Below, piece by piece: positions 1 through 5,687 of a DNA stretch of 8,510 nt (position 1 is its first letter; each line of letters starts with the position of its first letter). The notes under the pieces are model-generated. The model made no database searches, was not told the DNA's origin, and saw nothing but the letters and a program-made list of their open reading frames with translations. The stretch covers positions 1-8,510 of the forward strand of contig JAFPIE010000005.1 in the NCBI GenBank assembly GCA_017388605.1, in the 5' to 3' direction. A program made the translations under genes and the position numbers. This DNA comes from Acholeplasmatales bacterium. GTDB taxonomy: Bacteria > Bacillota_I > Bacilli_A > Acholeplasmatales > Anaeroplasmataceae.

Positions 1-721
1 AAACTAATTCATTCATACCCTTTAATGCGATTAAACCATTATCAGAGTTGAATGTATCAATCATGTTAGTGAACTTACCAGTTGCATCTGTCTGCCATGC
101 AGATTGACATAATCTTTCACCCTTCTCGTCTAGTCCGAAGAAGAATGCTGCAGAATACCAAATGTTACCTAAGTTGAATGAGAACTTAGTTCCAGTTGCG
201 TTACACTTAGCGATAACTGCGGACATATCAGTCATATCAACGCCTTCCATAACTGACTTGTCATACATCATAATGTAACCATTATCGTTTGTTAATGGAT
301 AAGCGTATAATACGTCACCCATTCTACCAGAAATAAGACCACCCTCGCTATTACGAGTCTTAACATCTTCTAGGTAGTTGTTTGCAACCTTAGCGATTGC
401 GTTACCCTGAACTGCTCTAGATAACTGGTCCTGAGCAAAACAGTAAATATCTGCAGCTGCATCTAGATCTTCTAGAACCTTACCAACTGCATCACCTTCA
501 CCAACTGGTGTAACATCAAGAGTAACCTTGTCATAGCCGTTAGCCTTTAACCAAGCATCACCCTTCTCTTTGAATAGTGTAGAAACACCATCAGAAGTAG
601 AGCACCAAACTGTTAATTTACCAGCATATGCTTCTTCCTGTGGCTCATTTCCACCACCACATGAAGCTAAAGCAAGTGTTGCAACACCAGCGATAGCTAA
701 AGTACTTAAAATTTTTTTCAT
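1..721 (-). CDS. Sugar ABC transporter substrate-binding lipoprotein (family 1), partial at 3' end
   Basis: The first 240 codons are present and the frame is open to the window edge, so the C-terminal part (probably 150 to 200 residues) is missing. Residues 1-21 form a lipoprotein signal peptide: KK, a hydrophobic core, then lipobox LALASC with the lipidated Cys at 21, followed by a GGGNEPQEE linker. The mature start (KLTVWCSTSDG) and the segment around residues 82-105 (ADIYCFAQDQLSRAVQGNAIAKV) resemble MalE/maltodextrin-type binding proteins. The protein would sit on the outer membrane face and deliver sugar to a permease pair encoded further left. The start is fixed by AAAAGGAGAA at 731-740. 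Galacto-oligosaccharide as ligand (compare GanS of Bacillus subtilis) is inferred from the neighbouring galactanase and galK. Codons favour AAC, TTC, TAC, GGT and GCT more than in other genes here, suggesting high expression. Confidence 0.92.
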   Translation of the reverse strand, partial: MKKILSTLAIAGVATLALASCGGGNEPQEEAYAGKLTVWCSTSDGVSTLFKEKGDAWLKANGYDKVTLDVTPVGEGDAVGKVLEDLDAAADIYCFAQDQLSRAVQGNAIAKVANNYLEDVKTRNSEGGLISGRMGDVLYAYPLTNDNGYIMMYDKSVMEGVDMTDMSAVIAKCNATGTKFSFNLGNIWYSAAFFFGLDEKGERLCQSAWQTDATGKFTNMIDTFNSDNGLIALKGMNELV

Positions 722-782
722 ACTTTCTTGTTCTCCTTTTAAAATATTTTAAGTGTTTTGTTTTCGTGTAAAGTATGTGCTA

Positions 783-796
783 TGCACACGCTTTCA
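783..796 (-). promoter_or_regulatory. cre-like catabolite repression site
   Basis: On the minus strand this reads TGAAAGCGTGTGCA. It keeps the TG-AA-CG-CA core of the CcpA consensus (TGNAANCGNWWNCA) with a mismatch at one W position. It begins about 2 bases after the expected transcription start of the binding-protein promoter, a position where CcpA typically blocks transcription. It overlaps a short inverted repeat TGTGC-TAT-GCACA at 776-788, which could be a separate operator. Function is inferred from the motif and position only. Confidence 0.45.
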
Positions 797-804
797 GTAC
801 TTTC

Positions 805-832
805 ATTATAGCACTTATGTAAAACAAGTCAA
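805..832 (-). promoter_or_regulatory. Sigma-A type promoter for the substrate-binding protein gene
   Basis: Minus strand: -35 TTGACT at 827-832, 16-base spacer, -10 TATAAT at 805-810. The -10 is preceded by TGC, giving an extended TGn -10. Expected start of transcription is near 798, leaving a leader of about 77 bases before the ATG at 721. I see no riboswitch or attenuator in the leader. Confidence 0.82.
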
Positions 833-834
833 TA

Positions 835-890
835 GCGTTTTCATTAAAATGAACGTTTTCGAAATTTTTTTCGTTGTTTTTCGAAAATAG
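835..890. repeat. Copy A of a diverged T/A-tract repeat upstream of the binding-protein promoter
   Basis: The stretch holds TTTTC/GAAAA units ending at C842, C860, C872 and C882, with CGTTTTC repeated exactly 18 bases apart (836-842 and 854-860) and a perfect palindrome TTTTCGAAAA at 878-887. It starts directly upstream of the -35. Copy B (971-1050) matches it nearly base for base in the second half: GAAATTTTTTTC, TTGTTTTT and GAAAATA occur in the same order in both. It could be a multi-site operator, an intrinsically curved upstream element, or both. Confidence 0.6.
843..854 (+). promoter_or_regulatory. Shared 12-bp box, copy 1 (binding-protein promoter)
   Basis: ATTAAAATGAAC, matching the galK box at 5590-5601 at 11 of 12 positions. 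It lies 11 bases upstream of the -35 and is followed by GTTTTCG, as copy 2 is followed by ATTTTCG. Probable binding site of a shared regulator; the protein is not known. Confidence 0.45.
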
Positions 891-932
891 TGTAAAAACA
901 TTGGTATTTTAGGCCAAATAAGGACATTTTTG

Positions 933-961
933 TTATTAGTGTATGACAAAATGATAGTCAA
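933..961 (-). promoter_or_regulatory. Weak second promoter candidate upstream of the binding-protein gene
   Basis: Minus strand TTGACT (956-961), 17-base spacer, then TAATAA (933-938), a poor -10. It is listed because the -35 hexamer is identical to that of the main promoter, and copy B of the T/A-tract array sits upstream of it just as copy A sits upstream of the main promoter. It may be a decayed duplicate rather than an active promoter. Confidence 0.3.
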
Positions 962-968
962 ACTATCA
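952..968. promoter_or_regulatory. Perfect 17-bp inverted repeat, operator candidate
   Basis: TGATAGT-CAA-ACTATCA has 7-bp arms with no mismatch around a 3-base centre. It overlaps the -35 of the weak second promoter candidate. Its length and symmetry suit a dimeric helix-turn-helix protein. No second copy was seen in the window. Confidence 0.4.
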
Positions 969-970
969 AT

Positions 971-1050
971 GTTTTTCATGAAAATGACCATTTTCGGTAA
1001 AGCATATTTTACATTTTCACGAAATTTTTTTCATTGTTTTTATGAAAATA
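971..1050. repeat. Copy B of the T/A-tract repeat
   Basis: Equivalent of copy A (835-890) with about 23 extra bases near 996-1018. Units end at C977, C995, C1018 and C1032, and the first two are 18 bases apart exactly as in copy A. It contains the perfect palindrome TTTTCATGAAAA (973-984). Several positions differ from copy A as CG versus CA or TG, as in GTTTTC/ATTTTC and TCGTTG/TCATTG. Confidence 0.55.
978..989 (+). promoter_or_regulatory. Shared 12-bp box, copy 2
   Basis: ATGAAAATGACC, matching the galK box at 5590-5601 at 11 of 12 positions. It is followed by ATTTTCG and lies 17 bases upstream of the weak second -35 at 956-961. Confidence 0.4.
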
Positions 1051-1096
1051 AGCGACAAAAATTAAAATTCTTTTTTTTATCCTTATTTATATATAA

Positions 1097-1135
1097 GAAA
1101 AAGCACAAAATTCAGGTGGAAAATTGTGCTTTTTC
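1097..1135 (-). terminator. Rho-independent terminator of the galK-galactanase operon
   Basis: GAAAAAGCACAA (1097-1108) and TTGTGCTTTTTC (1124-1135) form a perfect 12-bp stem with a 15-base loop. On the minus strand the hairpin starts 5 bases after the galactanase stop codon. The A and T runs lie inside the stem, so the structure could act in both directions, though no plus-strand gene approaches it. Confidence 0.8.
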
Positions 1136-1140
1136 ACAAT

Positions 1141-2256
1141 TTATTTTTTCAAAGTATATGCATCAAATGCTGGAAGTAGATTGCCTTTGTAATCGGCAAA
1201 GCATTGGTTACACCAGTCGCTTCTTTCTTCCTTAACGAAGCCGCCGACATTATATTCCTGTGCTGCTTTTGTGCCCCAGCAAATACCTTCACCTGGAATT
1301 AATAATGGCTCCCAGAAGAAAATACCATCAAGCTTTTCTTCTTCTGCTCTCTTTAAGAATGCCCTAACAAAGGCAGCCTGACCTTCAGGGGTGAAGTCAA
1401 ACTCCTTTTTAAAGCCAAATTGAGCATAGGTATCCTCACGGATAACTAAATGATCCTTACAGCCCTCTTTGTAATCCTCTAGGGTAAAGGCATAGCCAAG
1501 CTCCATAACCATAATTGGCTTTTTGAAGGTATCTCTACATAGATTTAATGTTCTATATAAATCATCAAATGTTCCATGCCAGTATGGATAATAGGATGCA
1601 CCAATAATATCGTAATCTACATCATATTTCTTTAGCTCGTTAAAATATTCCATATAACGAGGAGTATCATATACTTTTTCTAGGTGGATGATAATCTTAC
1701 AATCTGGGCATTCCTCTCTTGTAGCCTTAATTCCGGCTTTAAGGAAGGCACAAACCTTGTCATAGTTTAATCTTACGCCACCATCAGGATTGTCTAAAAG
1801 ATGTCCATATGGCCATAATAATCCATTTGTAATTTCATTACCAATTTGAATTAAAGAAATAACAATACCATCCTTTTTTGCCTTAACTAAGGTTTCCTTT
1901 GTATAATCATATACATCCTGAATAATTTGTTCGTAGGTATGATTTTGCCATGCCTTAGGTAATACCTGCTTACCTGGGTCAACCCAGAAATCAGAATAAT
2001 GAATATCAAGTAGAATTTTCATACCCTTAGACATTGCAAGCTTTGCAAGTCTCTTGAAATAATCATAATCACAGGTACCTGCACCATATTTCTTACCATC
2101 TAAGGAATATGGATTATGCCATAGCCTGATACGCATATAATCTACACCATTAGAAACGAATCTTTCTAGTGGGTCTACCTCTTTGCCGTTAAAATAGAAT
2201 TTATTGCCAGCCTCTAATTCCTCTAAATATGTGGATGTATCAACACCTAAAATCAT
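1141..2256 (-). CDS. Intracellular endo-beta-1,4-galactanase, GH53 family
   Basis: 371 residues covering a complete GH53 TIM barrel. The enzyme cleaves beta-1,4-galactan or arabinogalactan side chains. Visible family motifs: GVDTSTYLEEL at the first strand (4-14), MRIRLW (41-46), DIHYSDFWVDPGKQ (84-97), QIGNEITNGLLWPYG (137-151) with the expected acid/base Glu141, IIGASYYPYWHGT (217-229), MVMELGYAFT (249-258) with the expected nucleophile Glu252, and FFWEPL (313-318). Most family members are secreted, but here Met1 sits right at the start of the barrel with no signal peptide, so the enzyme should act on imported oligosaccharides. It has the same family as B. subtilis GanB. The start is backed by AGGAG at 2266-2270, and its ATG lies one base after the stop of the zinc-ribbon gene, implying coupled translation. 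A terminator follows. Confidence 0.93.
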   Translation of the reverse strand: MILGVDTSTYLEELEAGNKFYFNGKEVDPLERFVSNGVDYMRIRLWHNPYSLDGKKYGAGTCDYDYFKRLAKLAMSKGMKILLDIHYSDFWVDPGKQVLPKAWQNHTYEQIIQDVYDYTKETLVKAKKDGIVISLIQIGNEITNGLLWPYGHLLDNPDGGVRLNYDKVCAFLKAGIKATREECPDCKIIIHLEKVYDTPRYMEYFNELKKYDVDYDIIGASYYPYWHGTFDDLYRTLNLCRDTFKKPIMVMELGYAFTLEDYKEGCKDHLVIREDTYAQFGFKKEFDFTPEGQAAFVRAFLKRAEEEKLDGIFFWEPLLIPGEGICWGTKAAQEYNVGGFVKEERSDWCNQCFADYKGNLLPAFDAYTLKK

Positions 2257-2257
2257 A

Positions 2258-2518
2258 TTATTGCTCTCCTGCTTTATGTAATTCTACCTTAATTGGCTCG
2301 TTATCCTCACCAAAATCAACAACTCTGTATTTCATTAGCTTATAACGATATCTTGCTTGCTCGTTTAATCTTTCAACATCAGCTTCAGATCCAGTAAAAC
2401 CACATCTTAAGCAATAATATTCCTTCTTTTCTTCATCAAAGAACATATCCATGTCGATATCACGCATGAAGCATGAAGGACAACGGAAGTTTAGTTTGCC
2501 TTTTGTAGACTGAGACAT
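2258..2518 (-). CDS. Small zinc-ribbon protein of unknown role, inside the galactan operon
   Basis: 86 residues. Two Cys pairs, CPSC (13-16) and CLRC (36-39), separated by 19 residues, form a likely zinc ribbon. The C-terminal half (from about 45) is charged and probably helical, ending in an acidic segment. No signal peptide or membrane segment, so cytoplasmic. The start is supported by GGAGG at 2528-2532, nine bases from the ATG and lying inside the coding end of the 600-residue gene. It overlaps that gene by 28 bases, and its stop is one base from the galactanase start, so all three are probably made together. I do not recognise the family. It could bind nucleic acid as a local regulator or act as an accessory subunit of one of the enzymes. 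Confidence 0.8.
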   Translation of the reverse strand: MSQSTKGKLNFRCPSCFMRDIDMDMFFDEEKKEYYCLRCGFTGSEADVERLNEQARYRYKLMKYRVVDFGEDNEPIKVELHKAGEQ

Positions 2519-4293
2519 GTCTTCATTCCTCCATTCTTAAATGTCTTACGAAGTGCGATTCTAAATACAGGGGAGAAGGCAATACCCTCTTCTACCTCAT
2601 ACTCAGATACATCACCAGACATAACGATTCTAGTCTGGATTTCAGGAACAACAATATAAGCTTCCTTAGCAGAAGTCTTTGTAATCTTTCTACCCTTAAA
2701 GCCATATAGCATATTATCACTATCTACACCAAGTAATACGTGAGTTAAATCCTCTTGGTATTCTGTTGTACCATATCCTGCTGTAATATATTCTGTTAAA
2801 GTGATTTCTTCACCCTTTAAATCTGTTAATACATTACGCTCAGCAATAACCTCACCTGTACCCTCAACAAAGGTAAATACAGATTGAATTTCAATATCTG
2901 TATCTGCTAAGGTAACAGTTACAGGGTTTGCAGTAATTTTAACTCCACCCTCAACCTTTTCATACTTAGCTAAGGTACGGCATAGGCAAAGGTCAGTTTC
3001 CTCACCCTTAAATTTAACCTTACAAGACTTAATTGTACCTGCACCAGCATAATGAGTAAAGAAGCCTGTACGGTAGTTAATTTGAATTAAATATGGATAG
3101 GATGCATCATATACATGATCTGTACCAATACCAATCTTTTGAGGGATTCTTGCAACATAAGGACGTAGGTCAATCATTGCACCACCCTGGTTAAAGTCTA
3201 AGCATGTACGGATATATGGGTCAGCATACCAGAATAATTCCTTCTTAGATCCATATAGAATATCCTTCCATAATGCACATTCACCTGTATTATAGTTTGG
3301 ATGGCAGCCTCTATAGAAATCAGCAAATTCAGCCATAGTTAAATCTAAAAGCTTACCTTCCTTCTTTAATTTACCATAATACTTCATACCATCCTCATAG
3401 GACTTAGCTAAAAGCTCATATGGAGCTTCCCATCTACCCTTACGGTTTAACCAGCCTGGTCCTACGAACATCATATTATATGAATATCCATTATTATATT
3501 TACCTAGATGTCTAAATTGATCAATTAGATTATATAAATATGGATATTCCCAAGTACCCTTATCCTCGTAATAAATCATACCTCTCAATACATTTTGAGG
3601 GTGTGTACCGAAGTTAGAGCCATTACCATCGAAGCAAGCCATTAAATCACGGCTTAGATGTGGGATGGCAACAATTCCAGAGTCATCAGCCTCATTTGCT
3701 GCAGGGCAGTGAGAATTTACCTTAGATGGAATCCATGGGTTCCAAGGACCTCCATCCATAAAGGTATACCAGGAATTATTACATGTATGGTATGCCTTAG
3801 GGCCTTCCTCCCAGCATGTTGCAACTGCACATTTAACGCTTGGGTAATGCTCCTTAATATAGTTGATGCAGTATGCATCCAAGAAATAAGAGCCTGTAGA
3901 TTCAGGATAGAATCCAAACTTCTTATAGAATAAACCAAATACATCATCGATGATTTCTGCCTTTGTTTCATCATCAAACATCCAAATACAGAAATCCTCT
4001 GTTTTATACTTCTCCTTAAATTCCTTACAAGGAAGTCCTAGTAAGGATACACCAATTTCATCACCATATTTTTCGTGATGCTCCTTCGCAAGCTCACAAA
4101 TCTTATCAGAGAAAAGGGAAGCATAAGTAATCTGAATGGTTGTCTTTAAGCCATACTTATGTGCCATTTCCTGCTGAAAGATGAAAATGTCAAGGGATTC
4201 ATCCTTTAATCCCTTCTTTCCTCCTACCTTTTCTGCATATTCAGGGGAAAGCTCAGGACGGTGAATGATATTTACTACAAATTTGTTCTCCAT
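2491..4293 (-). CDS. Unassigned 600-residue protein, probable carbohydrate-active enzyme
   Basis: Complete and without signal peptide or membrane segments, so cytoplasmic. Residues 1 to about 350 look like a beta/alpha barrel related to polysaccharide deacetylase or GH57/GH38-type folds: IIHRPELS near the N-terminus, YGDEIGVSLLG (76-86), FGFYPESTGSYFLDAYCINYI (126-146), ATCWEEG (158-164), WNPWIPS (184-190) and AIPHLSRD (209-216). Residues 400-585 are rich in predicted beta strands, as in the beta-sandwich of such enzymes. Conserved-looking acidic residues with aromatic neighbours (D107, D108, E131, E162, D216) are candidate catalytic positions. It may belong to the Pfam DUF3863/DUF3864 group, but that is from memory and unverified. 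The operon suggests a step between galactan fragments and galactose. The ribosome site is GAAAGG at 4305-4310, eleven bases away; the gene follows galK by 49 bases. Confidence 0.85.
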   Translation of the reverse strand: MENKFVVNIIHRPELSPEYAEKVGGKKGLKDESLDIFIFQQEMAHKYGLKTTIQITYASLFSDKICELAKEHHEKYGDEIGVSLLGLPCKEFKEKYKTEDFCIWMFDDETKAEIIDDVFGLFYKKFGFYPESTGSYFLDAYCINYIKEHYPSVKCAVATCWEEGPKAYHTCNNSWYTFMDGGPWNPWIPSKVNSHCPAANEADDSGIVAIPHLSRDLMACFDGNGSNFGTHPQNVLRGMIYYEDKGTWEYPYLYNLIDQFRHLGKYNNGYSYNMMFVGPGWLNRKGRWEAPYELLAKSYEDGMKYYGKLKKEGKLLDLTMAEFADFYRGCHPNYNTGECALWKDILYGSKKELFWYADPYIRTCLDFNQGGAMIDLRPYVARIPQKIGIGTDHVYDASYPYLIQINYRTGFFTHYAGAGTIKSCKVKFKGEETDLCLCRTLAKYEKVEGGVKITANPVTVTLADTDIEIQSVFTFVEGTGEVIAERNVLTDLKGEEITLTEYITAGYGTTEYQEDLTHVLLGVDSDNMLYGFKGRKITKTSAKEAYIVVPEIQTRIVMSGDVSEYEVEEGIAFSPVFRIALRKTFKNGGMKTCLSLQKAN

Positions 4294-4342
4294 AAATTTA
4301 AATACCTTTCTCTCTTTTTATATAAAGCCTTAAGCGTTATAC

Positions 4343-5509
4343 CTATTCCATTTTTCCTGTTTTATCTGAGGATTCACAGTAATAATACTTATAATAAATT
4401 CCTGTCTTTTCATGATAAATCTCATTTGTTTCATCCATAAGCTTATTAATTTCAGCCTTATTCGTTGAATTAACTAATGCGATAGCACATCCACCAAAGC
4501 CAGCTCCAGTCATTCTTGCACCTAAAACGATTGGAGATTTTTGTAATTCCTCTGCAATCGTATCTAGGTGTAATCCTGTAACCTCATAATCCTCCTTTAA
4601 GGACTTATGAGAGCCATTTAGTAATAGACCTAAATCCTTAAGTCTACCCTCCTGCATAGCCTTTGTTGCCTCTTCAACACGAATCTCTTCTGTAATTGCG
4701 TGACGAGCTCTTCTATATAGATTATCTGTTAATTTATCCTTAACAGAATCAAGCTCTGCCATTGTGTATTCACAAAGAGTTGCCTTACCATATTTAGCCT
4801 TTAATACCTCAAGGGCAGCCTCACACTCAGCTCTTCTTTCATTGTATTTTGATTCACTTAAATTTCTTGGCTTGCAGGTATTGATGATAACTAAGGTAGC
4901 TCCATCAAGCTTAAAATCGAAATAGCTGTAATCTACAGTTGCACAATCCAAAAGAATTACCTTATCCTTTTCGCTCATACCAATAGCGAACTGATCCATA
5001 ATACCACAGTTGACATGTGCATATTCTCTTTCTGCAGCTTGGCTCATCAACACACAATCTAAATTGGATAAGCCTAGCTTATATTCATCATTTACGATAT
5101 GGCTAATTAATAATTCTAGTGCTGCACTAGAGGATAAGCCTGAAGATGCAGGTAGAGTTGATGTCATATATAAATCAAATCCATGATCAATTTTTGCACC
5201 CTTATATTTTGTTAAAACATAAATTACGCCCTTAACATATTTTGTGAAATCATCCGATTCACTATAGCCCTTTAAATCAAATTCATAAATGGCCTCATGA
5301 TTAAAGCCTTCCGATACACATCTACATAAAGAATCACTTCTCCATGTAATAGCCCCATATATACCTAAGCTTATTCCCATAGGTAAAACCTTACCGCCAT
5401 TATAATCTATATGCTCACCAATAATATTTACTCTTCCTGGTGAGAAATATAGCATTTTAGGCTTCACCCCAAAGGCCTTTTCATAACCCCTTATTAGCTC
5501 TTCTCTCAT
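4343..5509 (-). CDS. galK: Galactokinase
   Basis: 388 residues. It phosphorylates alpha-D-galactose at C1 with ATP, the entry step of the Leloir pathway. Motifs: galactokinase signature GRVNIIGEHIDYNGG (25-39), carrying the sugar-binding Arg26, Glu32, His33 and Asp35; GHMP kinase ATP loop LPASSGLSSSAALE (119-132); NCGIMDQF (167-174) with catalytic Asp172; SKYNERR (220-226) with Tyr222; and the C-terminal GARMTGAGFGG (330-340). Length is normal for the family. The frame stays open up to 5590, but the start at 5509 is chosen because GGAGG at 5516-5520 sits six bases upstream, the family begins here, and the promoter lies inside the longer version. It heads the operon with the unassigned enzyme, zinc ribbon and galactanase. 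No galE or galT is visible. Confidence 0.96.
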   Translation of the reverse strand: MREELIRGYEKAFGVKPKMLYFSPGRVNIIGEHIDYNGGKVLPMGISLGIYGAITWRSDSLCRCVSEGFNHEAIYEFDLKGYSESDDFTKYVKGVIYVLTKYKGAKIDHGFDLYMTSTLPASSGLSSSAALELLISHIVNDEYKLGLSNLDCVLMSQAAEREYAHVNCGIMDQFAIGMSEKDKVILLDCATVDYSYFDFKLDGATLVIINTCKPRNLSESKYNERRAECEAALEVLKAKYGKATLCEYTMAELDSVKDKLTDNLYRRARHAITEEIRVEEATKAMQEGRLKDLGLLLNGSHKSLKEDYEVTGLHLDTIAEELQKSPIVLGARMTGAGFGGCAIALVNSTNKAEINKLMDETNEIYHEKTGIYYKYYYCESSDKTGKME

Positions 5510-5515
5510 TTTATT

Positions 5516-5520
5516 CCTCC
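5516..5520 (-). promoter_or_regulatory. galK Shine-Dalgarno site that decides the start
   Basis: GGAGG on the minus strand, six bases before the ATG at 5509. It rules out the upstream in-frame codons up to 5590, which have no such site and run across the promoter. Confidence 0.85.
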
Positions 5521-5539
5521 ATAAAATATACCAATTTCC

Positions 5540-5554
5540 GTTATTTAAAATAAC
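5540..5554. promoter_or_regulatory. Inverted repeat at the galK transcription start
   Basis: GTTATTT-A-AAATAAC, perfect 7-bp arms around one base. It lies directly after the -10 at 5562-5567, at about +1 to +15 of the expected transcript, where a bound repressor would block initiation. It is AT-rich, so chance is a real alternative. Confidence 0.4.
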
Positions 5555-5561
5555 CACTGAA

Positions 5562-5590
5562 ATTATATGAAATTTTAGATATAAATTCAA
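5562..5590 (-). promoter_or_regulatory. Sigma-A type promoter of the galK operon
   Basis: Minus strand: -35 TTGAAT (5585-5590), 17-base spacer, perfect -10 TATAAT (5562-5567). Expected start near 5555, giving a leader of about 46 bases to the ATG at 5509. The first base of the -35 touches copy 3 of the shared 12-bp box. Confidence 0.82.
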
Positions 5591-5601
5591 TTAAAATGAC
5601 C
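5590..5601 (+). promoter_or_regulatory. Shared 12-bp box, copy 3 (galK promoter)
   Basis: ATTAAAATGACC, matching copy 1 and copy 2 at 11 of 12 positions each. Compared with copy 1, it sits 11 bases (one helical turn) closer to the -35, so both would lie on the same DNA face relative to RNA polymerase. Likely site for a regulator common to galK and the transporter gene. Confidence 0.45.
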
Positions 5602-5609
5602 TTTATTGC

Positions 5610-5687
5610 GAAAACTCGAAATGTTTACGAAAATCCACTGAAAATGGCAATGAAAACGTGGAGGAAAATTGCTGAAAATAAGTAAAA
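5610..5687. promoter_or_regulatory. Helically phased A-tract array upstream of galK
   Basis: Plus-strand GAAA/GAAAA units start at 5610, 5618, 5629, 5640, 5652, 5664 and 5674, and another AAAA follows at 5684. From 5618 the steps are 11, 11, 12, 12 and 10, close to one helical turn. Such spacing predicts curved DNA; the units could equally be repeated half-sites. It includes AATGAAAACG (5649-5658), whose exact complement is at 836-845 in copy A. Confidence 0.5.

Larger units (their letters stand above)
722..1140. other. 419-base non-coding regulatory stretch
   Basis: It lies between the binding-protein gene and the galactanase gene, both on the minus strand. From right to left it holds the operon terminator, repeat copy B, the 17-bp inverted repeat with a weak promoter, repeat copy A, the main promoter, the cre-like site and the leader with its SD. 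No RNA gene or credible small protein was found: minus-strand frames of 27 codons (from 927) and 54 codons (from 979) lack SD sites, and the longer one reads through the promoter. Confidence 0.75.

Noticed and set aside
570..752. 60-codon plus-strand frame opposite the lipoprotein signal region
   Set aside because: Antisense shadow of the binding-protein gene, no SD.
722..798. Riboswitch or attenuator in the leader of the binding-protein gene
   Set aside because: The leader is short, with only a 5-bp hairpin and no aptamer-like or terminator structure.
827..842. Second cre-like sequence (TGAAAACGCTATTG on the minus strand) overlapping the -35
   Set aside because: The final CA of the core is TG, so the dyad is broken; better explained by the tract repeat and -35.
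844..927. 27-codon minus-strand frame
   Set aside because: No SD and a composition dictated by A-tracts; no sign of a leader peptide.
815..979. 54-codon minus-strand frame upstream of the binding-protein gene
   Set aside because: No SD site, and it reads through the promoter and the tract repeats.
930..1235. 101-codon plus-strand reading frame in the intergenic stretch
   Set aside because: Low-complexity Phe/Lys translation produced by T/A tracts, no SD, and it runs over the terminator into the galactanase gene on the other strand.
3658..3977. Two frames (plus 3658-3933, minus 3717-3977) within the 600-residue gene
   Set aside because: Both are shadows of the long frame, with no SD and no protein-like pattern.
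5510..5590. 27-codon N-terminal extension of galactokinase
   Set aside because: No SD for it, not part of the family, and it contains the promoter and its -10.
5647..5672. Possible terminator after the permease gene (GCAAT ... ATTGC)
   Set aside because: Only a 5-bp stem with a 16-base loop and no following T-run; read-through towards galK cannot be excluded.
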